NCBI GenBank assembly: GCA_945643635.1
Contig: CALZFC010000305.1
Span: forward strand, 476,001-540,000
Direction of reading: 5' to 3'
From: Allodiplogaster sudhausi
Taxonomy: Eukaryota > Nematoda > Chromadorea > Rhabditida > Diplogasteridae
DNA: 64,000 nucleotides
The translations under genes and the position numbers were made by a program. Below the pieces are notes generated by a model, which was not told where the DNA came from, made no database searches, and saw only the letters and a list, made by a program, of their open reading frames with translations. Shown piece after piece: positions 53,237 to 64,000 of this stretch; position 1 is the first letter of the stretch; each line of letters begins with the position of its first letter.

Positions 53237-56200
53237 TTAGTTGTGTCCCTGGCACATGACAACGGTGTCGGTTGTCTCCGCGATAAAGGAACAGAAAGAG
53301 GAGACTCGCGAGTAGACGCCTGAATGTTTTGCTATCTTTATATGTAGATATGCCATTTAAATGTCTAAAACAAAGGCTTCTTATAATATTCCGTAAACAA
53401 ATGCTTTTGTGAATCAACAAATAAAATAAATATTTATTTTAATTTCTCCATAAAACCGAAAATAAATGTCCTTGCTAACCCGGTCTTTGATTATCCCAGC
53501 CGCATTCGCCAAACGACATGATGCCGTACTGGAACCAGCGACCATCGTCAGCCTGAACGACGAGCGGGCCGCCATCGTCCCCCTGCAAAGATTGGCTGGT
53601 AGTAAAATGTGAACATAAAGTGACCGTAAAATGACAATAGGAAAATGACGGCCGTAAAATTTGAAGTGGCAGTGACTCAAATGAAATATCCCCTTTTAAC
53701 TCCTCAAAAACAATACTTTGATATATAGAGCGACTACCTAATTAAAGTTGATGGAAAAGACGGTCGCAAATTGCCACGCTGAGCTAGTATGTACGATGGA
53801 ATAAGGAGGATGCTGCATCCAGAGATGTCAACGGGCCTAACATTTTTGGGCCGGCCCGGCCCGGCCCGTACTTTTCCGGGCCCTAGAATTTTGGGCCCGG
53901 CCCGATTTTCATAATTTTTCTACAAACGATTTTCTTCAAGTGAGTTCTTATAAGAATTTTTAAAAGGTGATGTCTTTAATGATATTTGTTTAAAGAAAAT
54001 CATTTGAAGAAAGATCAGCGAAACATTTGAAGAAGAATTGTGAAAAAATTTCAAATCAGTTGACCTATCCACCAATTTCTCAAATAATCGGGTCCAAACG
54101 GGCCCACGGGCCGGCCCAACATTTCGTGGGCCCGGCCCGGCCCGGCCCGGGACCATGGAATGTTGGGCCCGCCGGCCCATCGGGCCGGGCCGGGCCGGGC
54201 TGGGCCAGGCCGGGCCGTTGACACCTCTGGCTGCATCATGACTTTGAGTTGACTAATCAGAAAATATAGCCAGGTACACAGTAGCAACTACTCTTCCATA
54301 TTCAATTCTTTTGACTATATTTTAAGTTTAAAGAGTTTTACATATATTTTTTGGTTCTCTAATTTTATACATGCCTCGCATGAATCGAGGCCCTTCTTGC
54401 CGGCGCAGATCATGGTATATTCCTGGATTCGCCCTGGGTAGTCGCTCTCGCATTCTTCGATGTCCACAAAGGGCACCTTCACCTGCCTCAGAGTCTTCGA
54501 GGGGTAGCCGCCGGCTGTGTGCGAGTTATTTTGATTTAAAAAAAAAGATTTTAAATATTGATTAAGGAAAAGCAAACGAGGTTTTTGTCCATGTGTTCGA
54601 TCTATGATCAGCTTAAAACGTTTTAAAACGTTCTAAAGTGCAATGTTTTTGAAGATTTTGATTAAGTATTAGAGGTGTGCATGATGAACAACGAGAGTCC
54701 TCTGCCCTGAGAAAATTAACATTTTAATAGGGGGATTACGGTGTATTTTCTACCCCTCACGTACTTTGAACTTTCTCGTAAGAGCAAAATTCGAAGTTTC
54801 CGCCATTTTCAAAAACATTTTGACACAGCAATACCGTTGCCGCAATGGCCATGATAATTGTGCGTTTCGAATTCTGCATATTGGTGTGCGCAATCGAGAT
54901 TGGCCGGATTTTTCTTAACAGGCCCACCCCCAGGCCAGTCGTATGAGCACAAATGTCTGTTGAGAGAGAGCAAAGATCAATAGAGCACTAAGATTGAAGG
55001 ATCACAGCCTTCCGAAAAAGTGACGGGTAGAGAACTTGGCACATTGTGCCCCTCCCACGCAAGGGTGTTGAAAAATAGAACCCCCGTGGAACGAATGGAG
55101 ACAATACGGTATATGTTTTTTTCTTCATGGGTGAACTCGCTTTGGTCGAAAATATCGAACTCGAAAATTTGAGCGATTTTTGTATCCTCGTTTCGCATTT
55201 ATAAAGTTTGAGAGGGCGTGATTTCACTTTGGTCACCATTTTGTATACTCATCACACAAAATTTTTCACCTTTGTGTGCACGAGAATTATGATTGGCAAT
55301 TAGAAAAATTAATTAATTGGGGAGTAAGGAGGATAAGGATAGCTAATAGTAGGCACTTTCATGCTCGCGTGGTATTTTCAAGTTCGCTATAAACCTGCTG
55401 CGTGAAAATAGCACGCAGAGCTGAGAGAGCGATGGACTGACAATGAGGCTATTTTAATTCTGAAATAAATTTTCAACGATGGCACACCTTTAAATCTATG
55501 TATGTAAAGTATATGGATAAGTATGACTGAATCCTAGTCTGGCCTACCATAAATGGCTCCCCAGCCCGTGACCAAGGCAGCTTTTGGCGGCTGCGTGACG
55601 TTTGTATCTTCGTTCGGGACACACACCGGCTGGACGTGGTCAGATAACTGGAGCGGATCCGCTAGCTAGAACGAGGTAAGGCTAAGATAAGGGCTAAGGG
55701 AGGATAACGTTGAATAAGGATCCATATATAACCCCTTTTTATGAATATGGCAATAACCGCAGTAAACATTTCATGCTGAAAGTTGCTATCAACTAGCCCT
55801 CAAGGCTATAAAGACGAGAACAGACATACCTCAAGGAGTGCAATATCGTGATCAAAATGTAAAAGTTTTGGATTGAACAACGGGTGAATGTGGATCGATT
55901 TGACGTTTACGACTTGCTCATCTTCCTCATTGCTAAAAGAAGTAGTTTCCCGTTCACTTAATTTTTCGTTAATCATTTAATTATTTTAAATCTAATTCTC
56001 ACTAAATTTACACGAGAAAATATGATTAAAAAAAAGATTTTGTTAAGAAAAATTTAAGTTAAGAGATAATGAACGAAATGACGAACTCGCTGGACTGGTC
56101 GAAGACGCCCGCCTTGACCTTGTAAGACCTCCTGTTCTTACCGTTGTAGACGCAGTGGGCGGCGGTCATCACCCAATACTGGTCGATGATCGTACCTCCG

Positions 56201-59200
56201 CAATCGAATTCGCAGTAGGAGAACCAGCCTGAATTTGCAAAGAAAAAATTATTTCCTTTTTCTGATAAAAAAAAAATTCCTCCTTTGAAATGATTTTTCA
56301 ACAAAAAAATTTTATATGCTTTTTGAGAGTCTCTATTATTTTTTTTTCTCTACAGAAAATGGTGTGAACGAGTGCACTAAAAAATACATGTGGTTGCATG
56401 TAATGACATGTTCGGCACAATGGACTGCGCCCGTTTATTGAAATTTATCGAGAGAAAAAAGACATGTTTCACTATGGACTGTGCGCGTATATCGACCAAA
56501 AAACGACATGTTCGCACCCTAGACTAGGCGCGTTTATCGAAATACGTACCGCTGATGCAAATGGCGACCTGCCACGGCCACGAGTAGGGAATCGCGACGT
56601 CGCCACCGATAATGAGATTGCCCATGTTGTGCGGCATCGTGGTGTTGAGATGTGGTGACACGGGCGTCCGACCACAGCTGCCAGTTGTAAAAGTTATTTC
56701 TTAAGAGAATGCCCTCTTTTGCCAATTTTTGTTAGTGTATAATTACTCTGTCTTTTTTTATTTATTAATATTATGTAGAATATTGTTGAAGAGAGGAGAA
56801 CGATAGAAATATTTAATGGAAGAAAGAATCAATTACACACAGAAGAATTGTGACGTTGTATTTGCTATTTTGTTGTAATCAATATTGTTTCCAACATAGT
56901 GATATGGGAAAAATTTTAGCCTCATATGTCACACTTTGGTAACAAAAGAGGGAGTAGCCGTTGCGAGAACCAAAATAACGGGCGGGGGGGGGGGGGGGGG
57001 GGGTATGCTCGCTATTGCCTCCCGTGGTCACTATATAAATGTTCAGGCGAAAAAGACCGACTGATGTTGCTTATTCGGTTAGGCGTGTATCGCAGAATCT
57101 GGAACTCACAAGTACCGAGAATGCTGGATGATATACATACATATGACGCGATTTGCAAGAGAATCAAAAAGGCCGAGGATTTTGTTCAAAAGTTCGTTAT
57201 AGGTACTTTCTGATACGAGAAATCGATTGGAACTGGTCTGGGAGTTGGAAAATGCCTTGTTCATTTGCTATGAGGGCTTGAATTATTAATCTCGCCGCGC
57301 TAGGAGGCGAGTTGGATGCACGTCTGCAATCATTGCGACGCACTTTGTTGAGATATAGCAATGAAAATTTGCAATATAATAGCCAAGATATTACTCTAAT
57401 GGTAAGCAACGAAAAAAGAAAAATCCGAATATGTACAACGTTGATTGTTTTTTATTATGAAAAGTTTGAGGGAGCTCAGACAACGTGTTTCTCATTTTAC
57501 CAGAACCAAACCTATACAGATGAATAGAGCATGAAAAGAGCTTTCGAATGGACTATTGGGTTTGGGAAACTTAGGATGCGCTGATGTTTCCTAGTCGATT
57601 ATCACCTTGCGGCAGTACAAATAGAAGAACTCTTCAGAATCATTTTCGTATGTCGATGCATACACCGCAAGAAAGAGCGTTAAATTTGCTATAATTTGAA
57701 CCACTTTCAATAAAATTCCGAATGTACGATGTTTTGTTAAAGATCAAAAGATTATGGCATCTGCATTTAATAATTCTTCAAGGATAGGTGCTTAAAAAAT
57801 AATTGGAATATTGTAATTCGAATAAACTAAGAAAATGGATTATTGGGCGCAATGTAACTAGCACTACCGGCCCTACTTTTAAAGCTTATAACAAAATATT
57901 GTAAAGTTGAAAGTTCATTGGAATGGGTTCAGCTTATAGTAAATTTCGCGCTCTTTCTTTTGGTGTCTGTATGTAAATGCGAAAATGATTATGAAGTACT
58001 GTTTTCTACTAGCGCGCCGGGATAATCGATTAAGAAACTTCAGCGCATCCTAAGTTTCTCAAACCCAATAGTCCATTCGAAAGCTCTGTTCATGCTCTAT
58101 ACATCTGTGTACGTTTGGTTCTGGTAAAATGAGAAACACTTTGTCTGCGCTCCTTCAAACTTAAAAAACTATAAAAGATGGAAAGTCGAACATTTTCAAG
58201 TTTTTCTTTTTCCTTGGTTTAGAGCAATGTCTTGGCTATTATATTGCTAATTTTCATTTCAATATCTCAACAGAGTGCGTCGCAATGACCTCAGACGTGC
58301 ATCCAACTCGCCCCCCTGCGAGGCGAGCCCCATATTTCAAGCCTTCATAGCTAACGAAAACGACATTTTCCGATCCTTATACCACTTCCAATCGATTCCT
58401 CGTATGAGATAGTACCTATAAGGAACTTTAGAACAAAATCTAAGCTGGTCGATTTTGGCCATGTCCGCGGCCTCTTTGATTCATTTTGATTCACTCGCAA
58501 ATCGCGTCATATGTAGATGCTGGCCATGCTGGCTAGCATAAAGGCAGCATGCTGTGAGTTTATTTATTTATTTTGAGTATGAAATTATTCGATTTGTAAG
58601 CGATCGGCTTAGTTGGAAATACGGGTACAGTACAAAGTAAATACATACTAGCGGAGCTATGGGATGACCTGGTTTCAGTATCTTTGCCCATTATCTCCCT
58701 TGGAGTCTTCTCTATGTCCTAGCATTTTAATCTTTGCATTAGGGGTGATATAAAAACGCGCAAAACGGTTTGCCCGCGCGCGACTCCGAACCTGGGTCGT
58801 TAGAAAATCTGCGTGCGATGAAAATGTACCAAAAAGCCACAAAATAATTCATATCTCGAATATGCCTGAACGAATACCGACGAACAACCTATCATTCGAT
58901 AGCTAATTTTAGGCTCTATTTGAATAAAAATATGCCCCAAAACGTGTCAGTGATGGCTAAGGTCGAAAAAGTGGCCTAAACATTCTGACCCCAAAAGTAG
59001 ATCAAAAACATCAAAATATCAAATTGATTTGTATGAGACATTTGTTCGCCTTCTCGAGAGTTACATAATCATATATAACATGTTGCCATAACACCAATAT
59101 CTGAGAAAAACAGCCGCGGGAAAGGCCCCCCAAATTTTTGAGAATTCACGGCCCCCTCAGGACAACTTTTTTCCGAAACCCAGCCAAACGTGAGTAGGCT

Positions 59201-60829
59201 CATTGTAACGCTCTCCAAAAACTAAACAAGAATCTGAAGGTCCCATTCTGCTCCGATCCCAAATGTCCGAGTATTGATTTTTCAAATGTTCGCCATTAAC
59301 AAAATGGGTCGGCCTGTTTTTGCCTCGTATCTATCGATCTAGGCAACTTCATGACATGTGCAATAGATCAGTCGATGCGCTGTCAAAAACTACATGATAT
59401 AAGTCTTAAAATCGAAAATTGGGAAGAGGGATTTTAAGATAGTGAGCAAATACAGAGCAAAAAAGGGCCAAAAATCGGGGTAAAACTTTGGCCAAGCCCA
59501 CTTCAAAGACCCTCAGGCGGAATTCGCCCATTTTGTGTCCTATTAATCTTGAAGACATTCCATATCTGTCACTATTTTTTTCCTCACCCAATTCCTCTCC
59601 GTTCAAAAGATACAAACGCTCAAACTCGCGAACCCAGCGCAACCTCGCGCCAAAAAGTTGCAACATTGGCCGCCGGCGCCGATATGCACAGATAGTCACT
59701 GAACGTATTCAGATAGCTACTTAAGCATTGAAAATTACCTGCTAACTATTTCACCGCCTAATTGGCACCTCGGACAACATTAGTACGCAGTTTGGAATTA
59801 CTTTATGTCATGCCATGTGGGAGTTTGAATTAAAAAAAAAAATTTTTGTCTATCACAAATGATCCTCCTGAACCTTCTGCACCTCAGCCAGAGTGCATGA
59901 AACGCAAATTAGTAACAGAATGTTAATAAATAGAGAACAGATCAAAAAGGTATCGCAAAGATGTTCTAGAATAAAGTTAAGTAATCAAAGCAATACAAAC
60001 TACCCGAAGATTAAACAAATAAATCATTTTCTCCAGCAGGCCTAAATGTGCAACCCGGGTGATTCGAGTTATTGATTTTTTTTCTCGCACTGTAGTAGAT
60101 CAATGAAACCAATAATCTGTTATTATAATTGTGACAGCATAAAGAAGAAATCCTGTTTCATTCACTTTCATCTACTTTGAAGAAAATTATGCATGAAAAA
60201 CCAAAAGTAAATAGAATTTTGCACGGCACTGTACATATCTCAGAGCCTTCCATACAGACGGGGAAGATGACTAATGGCATATCCGGTTAAGCTATTTATT
60301 TCTATTCCTTCTTTCTTTCATCTGTCTCTCTGTAAATCTCTCATTTCTCTGTGTATCTCTTTACTTTCGCACTACAGATAATGCCCGCTGATTGCAGAAA
60401 CTCGCCGAAGCGGACAACATAAAAGAGGCCCGAGACGGAGACATGAGGAGAGAACGGCCTTCCCGCAACCCGAACTCCCTCTTTCTATATCTCTGTCCCC
60501 ATTAACTCTCTGGAAGCCCGCCGTGCCATGTGTCACTAAGAGTTGGTGTTGCTGGGAACCTCACTGATTATACTAGGCATGAATCAAGTGGGATGGAGAT
60601 AATGGGGCGCGGCTAATGTACATATCTGAGGTCACAATTTTTGTCCTTCCAATAATTGTGTAATTGTGTCAAACACAATTGAGCTTGCCTAAAATCGGTT
60701 CGATATTGTGACATAAAATTGTGACATTCCATGTTCCAATGTTCTCTGTGTCTATGTTACAAAAAAGGCTTACCGTGGTGTGGCTAGCGCGACCGCCGCT
60801 AGTGAGATGAGAAACACTGTTGTCCGCAT
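53237..60829 (-). CDS. Secreted trypsin-fold serine protease homologue, 290 aa, catalytic Ser replaced by Asp
   Basis: Eight exons, all phases agree: 60829-60774, 56677-56550, 56228-56087, 55932-55830, 55665-55548, 54514-54375, 53582-53480, 53319-53237 (873 nt with stop). Signal peptide MRTTVFLISLAAVALATP; CGRT cysteine that can tie a propeptide to the domain; activation site NLIIGGDVAI; catalytic His in VMTAAHC (exon 3); catalytic Asp in HFDHDIALLE (exon 4); ALVTGWGAIY (exon 5); MICAGKKGLDSCE (exon 6, with the trypsin-type Asp of the S1 pocket); GDDGGPLVV (exon 7), where family members have GDSGGP; C-terminus PGVYSRVSSFCSFIAE. With Asp at the nucleophile position, peptidase activity is not expected; such homologues act as binding or regulatory proteins. 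Intron 6 requires a GC donor (GAG|GCATGT). Intron 1 is 4.1 kb and contains a 1.37 kb MITE; intron 6 contains a hAT MITE. Confidence 0.9.
53820..54229. mobile_element. GC-rich hAT MITE, second copy, in protease intron 6
   Basis: Ends CAGAGATGTCAACGG and CCGTTGACACCTCTG. The 8-bp duplication GCTGCATC is perfect at 53812-53819 and 54230-54237. Sub-terminal arrays of GGCCC/GGGCC match the 23214-23643 element; centres differ. Confidence 0.96.
55030..55115. mobile_element. CGTATTTTCTC MITE fragment in protease intron 5
   Basis: TGCCCCTCCCACGCAAGGGT through AATGGAGACAATACGGTATA matches the right half of the family at 51190-51264. Confidence 0.65.
56984..57004. repeat. Poly-G tract
   Basis: A G-run of about 20 bases, prone to length error in assembly. 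Confidence 0.9.
57140..58513. mobile_element. CATATGACGCGATTTGC MITE, long copy, in protease intron 1
   Basis: Inverted termini CATATGACGCGATTTGCAAG and CTCGCAAATCGCGTCATATG, flanked by TA (57138-57139, 58514-58515). 1374 bp, with inverted inner blocks as in 38196-39188. Confidence 0.87.
58516..59855. other. Protease intron 1 sequence, nothing recognised
   Basis: Open frames at 59406-59724 overlap on opposite strands and lack domains. No repeat family recognised. Confidence 0.45.
59860..60235. mobile_element. Relative of the CAGTGGCGCTC mariner-type MITE (decayed copy)
   Basis: 59874-59977 matches 5288-5412. 60030-60235 matches 62815-63047 (ATGAAACCAATAATCTG, TTCACTTTCATCTACTTTGA, CATGAAAAACCAAAAGT) and ends GGCACTGTACATA, a degenerate right terminus. 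Confidence 0.7.
60290..60770. other. Protease intron 1, proximal part
   Basis: CT-rich between 60300 and 60370, otherwise unremarkable. The GT donor of exon 1 is at 60773. Confidence 0.45.
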
Positions 60830-61059
60830 CTCAAGGATAAAATGCAGCAGGCTGCATATACCAATATCCAATTAACTCAAACACATAGGAAGGACATGAA
60901 GAAAAGCATGATAATTATCTGCGAAAGGAGGACACTTTAAGCATTTGCAATATACATCAAGGATGTATCGGAATAAAAATTTTCATAACGGAATTCGGAA
61001 TTCGGGAGGCCCCCTTTCATAACGAAATTCGGAAATCGGTATTCGGAAGAGAAAAAAGG

Positions 61060-61093
<34 letters not shown>

Positions 61094-62160
61094 CTTTAAG
61101 TTTCAATAAGAAAACTGGGACCTTTTCTCTCTAGCTTTTGGTCTATCTCCCGCGCTTGGGGCATAAAATAACAGTGAGATTAGATGGAGGATGTGCTCTG
61201 CAGTGCCATTCAAAGCTTGGATGAATGCTGAAGAAAACATTGTCAAATATTTTCATATACTTTTGTTCTCTCGGTTTTGAGCAGTATCTCGCGCCCAAGG
61301 AAAACTTCTACCAGTTTTAGCTAAAGGTGCAAAAGTATATAAAATTAGTTCAGTATAAAGCCAAACCCTTGTTTTTTCCACTACTCTCGGGGATAAAAGG
61401 AGATATTTTCTAAACACAACTAATTTCCTCGCCCTGATCAGGCGAGAGGCTCCTATCTCTTCCCACCCTATCGATATGGGAAAGCGAACCCAGCTCTCTC
61501 GTCGCTATCAAAGTATCTGTTGCCTTCATTTTCAACATCGTCAGGAAGGCACACTGCTCACAAGCTGGACATGGAGAACAACGTCGCCTGGTCAAGCTGG
61601 CGGAGTGCCCCGACTTATTCACCGACACCATACTTTACATCTCATCTCCCAGCCACTCCCCTCACTCCCAGGACAGTATGTCTCCTACGCGTCGCGTCCT
61701 CAGTCCGCACGCTGAACAGAGGCAGAGAATCGGGAGAAGGAAACACGTGCAGTAATCGTCGACTCGGTGGAGAAAGGCAGCGATTGGGAGACCGCCGAGC
61801 ATGATAAGTCCATGCTCATCTCCAGCCTCGCTGCACCGTTACGAACGACGTCCGTTCTCATTTCTCTTGGTAACGTCAGCTGCCATCGGCACCCTCCAAC
61901 AACATGCACCTGGCAGTTGTCCCCGGATTCGGAGCGGGCTCTACTATACCATGACGTATGCAATATACATACATACTTGCTGCATAAAGGAGATTCATGT
62001 GAATAATAAACATGTTGCTGTTTAAGTATGCATCAGCAGGCGTTGTCGAATAACATAAATCCAGAAAGGTCGAAGGATTTTCATCTTTTTTTTCAGAATT
62101 ATTGTCGCGTTAAGTCTAACGGATAGAAAATTAGCTGCCGTAGATATTAGCTACCATCCT
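60830..62160. other. Intergenic region between the divergent protease genes
   Basis: Presumed promoter side of the 60829 start. Contains a (GGAATTC)n tract at 60992-61094. Frames at 61410-62025 overlap in all directions and show no recognised domain. Confidence 0.45.
60992..61094. repeat. (GGAATTC)n heptamer repeat
   Basis: TCGGAATTCGGAATTCGGAA tandem, with a diverged left part (GGAATTCGGGAGGCC, TCGGAAATCGGTATTCGG). Confidence 0.9.
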
Positions 62161-62164
62161 GCAT

Positions 62165-62436
62165 ATAAGACAGTGTGAATAAAAAAATTTGGTTTTTTTC
62201 TGTTATTTTTGGGACGGATTTGGTATATTCCACTGTTTGCCATTATTGACGACCGTTAAAATAGTCAAAACGCTGATCTGGCAATTTAAACGATCGTCAA
62301 TAATGGCAAACTGTGGAATATTCTAAAGAATATTCTAAATGGACAGTGGAATATTCTAAATCCGTGGCAAAAATAACAGCTTACGCGAAGATTGCAGGAA
62401 AAAAAGCCAAATTTTTAACTCACACTGTCTTACATA
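62165..62436. mobile_element. MITE with ATAAGACAGTGTGA termini containing the palindromic GGACGGATTT core
   Basis: Ends ATAAGACAGTGTGAATAAAA and TTAACTCACACTGTCTTA are inverted. The centre (62213-62374) is the same palindrome as 52972-53118. The right-hand flank (ATTGCAGGAAAAAAAGCCAA) also matches 53130-53172, so the larger element exists at both places. Confidence 0.8.
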
Positions 62437-62438
62437 TA

Positions 62439-63047
62439 CAGTGGCGCTCAGAGAAACGTGAACTTTTGGTTTTTCACACATATTTTTCTTCAAAGTTTAT
62501 GAAAGTTAATGAAATTTTCAGGGTTGCTTCTTTATGCTGTCAGATCATTATTAGCAGATTATTGGTTTCATTGATCTACTACAGGGCTAGAAAAAAATCA
62601 ATAATTTGAATTACCCAGTTTTGCACATTTATGCGTGTAAATGATGGATTTTATCTTCCTGTACCTTCTGCATCTCATGGTCAGGCGCATGCATGGATCG
62701 CGACCTGGAGGCAGGCATCATGTAACCGCATGTGATAAAATAGCTATTAGACCAAAAAGTTATCACAGAGATGTTCTAGAATAAATATCAATCATCTATC
62801 CAATAAAAACTAAAAGAATAGCAAAGAAATATATCATTTTGTCTAGCACGCATAAATGTGCAAAACTATATAATTCAAATGATTGATTTTTTTTTCTTGA
62901 CCAGTAGTGTATCAATGAAACCAATAATCTGCTACTAATGATCTGACAGCATATAGAAGCCACCCTGAAAATTGCATTAACTTTCATAAACTTTGAAGGA
63001 AAATATGTGTGAAAAACCAAAAGTTCACGTTTCTCTGAGCGCCACTG
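62439..63047. mobile_element. Mariner/Tc1-type MITE, CAGTGGCGCTCAGAGAAACG termini, TA duplication
   Basis: Perfect-looking inverted ends (CAGTGGCGCTCAGAGAAACG ... CGTTTCTCTGAGCGCCACTG) flanked by TA (62437-62438, 63048-63049). The arms of about 230 bp give mirror-image open frames of 86-98 codons that are not genes. 609 bp, no transposase. Confidence 0.93.
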
Positions 63048-63136
63048 TATGTACATATGTATAATGCACGCGAGCTACGGAACATACAGATGAGCTAGAG
63101 AAAGTAGTTATTTCCCGGATGACTCCAATAAAAGCC

Positions 63137-63795
63137 GTGAAAACGTATTTAGCCTCAAAAAAATTGCTCTTTCGTTTGGGAAGGCCTATTCTGTCCTTTT
63201 ATGCTTGCTTTGTTTGATAAGCTAAATATCATCTCTTCATTCGGCTCGCACATATTTTCTATGTTTCTTCTCTTCCTAATATCCTTGTCCATTCTATTTC
63301 ATCTTTTCTTCTTCGGCGGCGTGCTTCGCGAGCAAAAGGTCACATGATGAGAAATGCCAAGCTTGGAGACGGGTAATAAGACGAGCTGACATTATGAGTC
63401 TGATAATGGTAAACATCACGTCATGTGTCCTTATGACAGGTCGCATGAAATTGTGTTTTCGAAAATATTACTTGAAATCTTATGGCCAATAGATATCATG
63501 TTATATCTACAACGGGAAGAAATGTCGTGACATTTCGCGTACTCATGTCAGACATACTTATTTTTCCTTCCAAGCTTGGCATTTCCCGACTGGACTAATA
63601 ATGAGTCCGTTCCTCGCAAAGCACCGCGATGCAGAACAAGGCATGAAATAGCACAAGGATATTAGGAAGAGAAGAAACATAGGAAATAGGTAGAGTCGAA
63701 AGATGAGATGACATTTAGTTAATCAAGCAGAGCACGAATAATAGGTAGACAGCATAAAAGCAATAACGTTGAGGCTAAATACGTTTTCATATTTT
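63137..63795. mobile_element. Foldback element with GAAAACGTATTTAGCCTCAA termini
   Basis: Outer arms 63137-63320 and 63605-63795 are inverted (TTGAGGCTAAATACGTTTTC at the right). An inner inverted pair GAAATGCCAAGCTTGGA / TCCAAGCTTGGCATTTC lies at about 63352 and 63571. It ends about 40 bp upstream of the start codon of the protease paralogue. Confidence 0.82.
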
Positions 63796-63835
63796 CTTAC
63801 GCAACCTCCTTACGTTCATGCATTTGATCCTTTCA

Positions 63836-63884
63836 ATGAGGACAACCGCCCTCCTCATCTCTTTGGCGGCGGTCGTGCTCGCTG
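63836..63884 (+). CDS. Signal-peptide exon of a serine-protease-homologue paralogue, interrupted
   Basis: Encodes MRTTALLISLAAVVLA, aligned with MRTTVFLISLAAVALA of the gene at 60829 but on the opposite strand, so the two genes are divergently arranged about 3 kb apart. Right after GTGCTCGCTG the sequence becomes CAGGGGTGGCCGG, a hAT-like terminus, before the expected splice donor. Whether the rest of the gene follows beyond the window cannot be seen. Confidence 0.7.
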
Positions 63885-64000
63885 CAGGGGTGGCCGGCCT
63901 CGGCCCCGACCCCGGGCCCCGGCCCCCGGTCCCGACCTCGGGGGCCGGGGCCGGGGCCGGGCCGACCACGGGGGCCTGGGCCGACCACGGGGGCCGGGGC
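63885..64000 (+). mobile_element. GC-rich hAT-like element, truncated by window end
   Basis: Begins CAGGGGTGGCCGGCCTCGG and continues as GGGGCC/GGCCCC tandem sequence like 52385-52510. If it is a hAT insertion its left 8-bp target would be GCTCGCTG (63877-63884); the right end is outside the window. Confidence 0.65.

Noticed and set aside
59406..59724. Overlapping opposite-strand frames of 78-97 codons
   Set aside because: They shadow each other, lie in the long intron of the protease gene and have no recognisable motif.
62313..63056. Mirror-image frames of 86-98 codons
   Set aside because: They are the two inverted arms of the CAGTGGCGCTC MITE translated on opposite strands.
1..64000. CRISPR arrays, bacterial operons, phage or prophage genes
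   Set aside because: Repeats here are microsatellites, MITEs and minisatellites; genes have introns and animal-specific families.

Overview
The window looks like nuclear DNA of a nematode. The evidence is nematode-restricted gene families built of short exons with mostly short introns: a Str-class serpentine chemoreceptor ending in the PxxD...KDYR signature, chemoreceptors of the Srg/Srv type with an ALNRLAAIMFP motif, a C-type lectin plus CUB gene, and a small secreted ML-type lipid-binding protein. Short GT-AG introns, and two inferred GC-AG introns, join exons in compatible phase. A rhabditid or diplogastrid relative is my inference; the species cannot be named from this sequence. No bacterial operons, CRISPR arrays, rRNA genes or convincing tRNA genes are present.

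Layout. 0-7.7 kb is gene-poor: an (AATAT)n microsatellite, a 1.33 kb foldback element with TAA target duplications and tRNA-like Pol III boxes, and minisatellites built from perfect heat-shock elements. 7.75-9.92 kb holds the Str receptor (+). 11.2-12.4 kb holds inverted repeats around a purine-rich microsatellite. 13.2-15.1 kb is a decayed BEL/Pao LTR retrotransposon. 15.35-17.55 kb is the ML-domain gene (-), 18.1-19.7 kb the C-type lectin/CUB gene (+), and 21.3-25.7 kb an Srg/Srv-type receptor (-) whose first intron is packed with nested elements. 28.2-32.7 kb is an almost complete CR1/jockey-type LINE (-) with two frameshifts. 33-39 kb is repeats, including a 5'-truncated LINE tail.

From about 39.5 kb to 51.6 kb the order of 15.1-37.1 kb is repeated in the same orientation: ML exons 3-5, the heat-shock-element array, the Srg/Srv receptor, then the repeat-rich flank. 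This is an old tandem segmental duplication of roughly 22 kb. The copies differ by transposon insertions for which the other copy supplies the empty site, by loss of ML exons 1-2 in the second copy, and by re-duplication of receptor exons 3-5 in the second copy.

53.2-60.8 kb is a complete trypsin-fold gene (-) of eight phase-consistent exons, 290 residues, with catalytic His and Asp but Asp in place of the catalytic Ser (GDDGGP), i.e. a predicted serine protease homologue. A divergent paralogous signal-peptide exon starts at 63.84 kb (+) and is cut by a GC-rich hAT-like sequence running off the window.

The named genes look like environmental or host-interface functions (chemoreception, secreted lipid binding, lectin, secreted protease homologue); no pathway links them. 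The most notable observations are the protease pseudo-enzyme, the heat-shock-element arrays next to or inside genes, and the natural record of transposition preserved by the duplicated segments.
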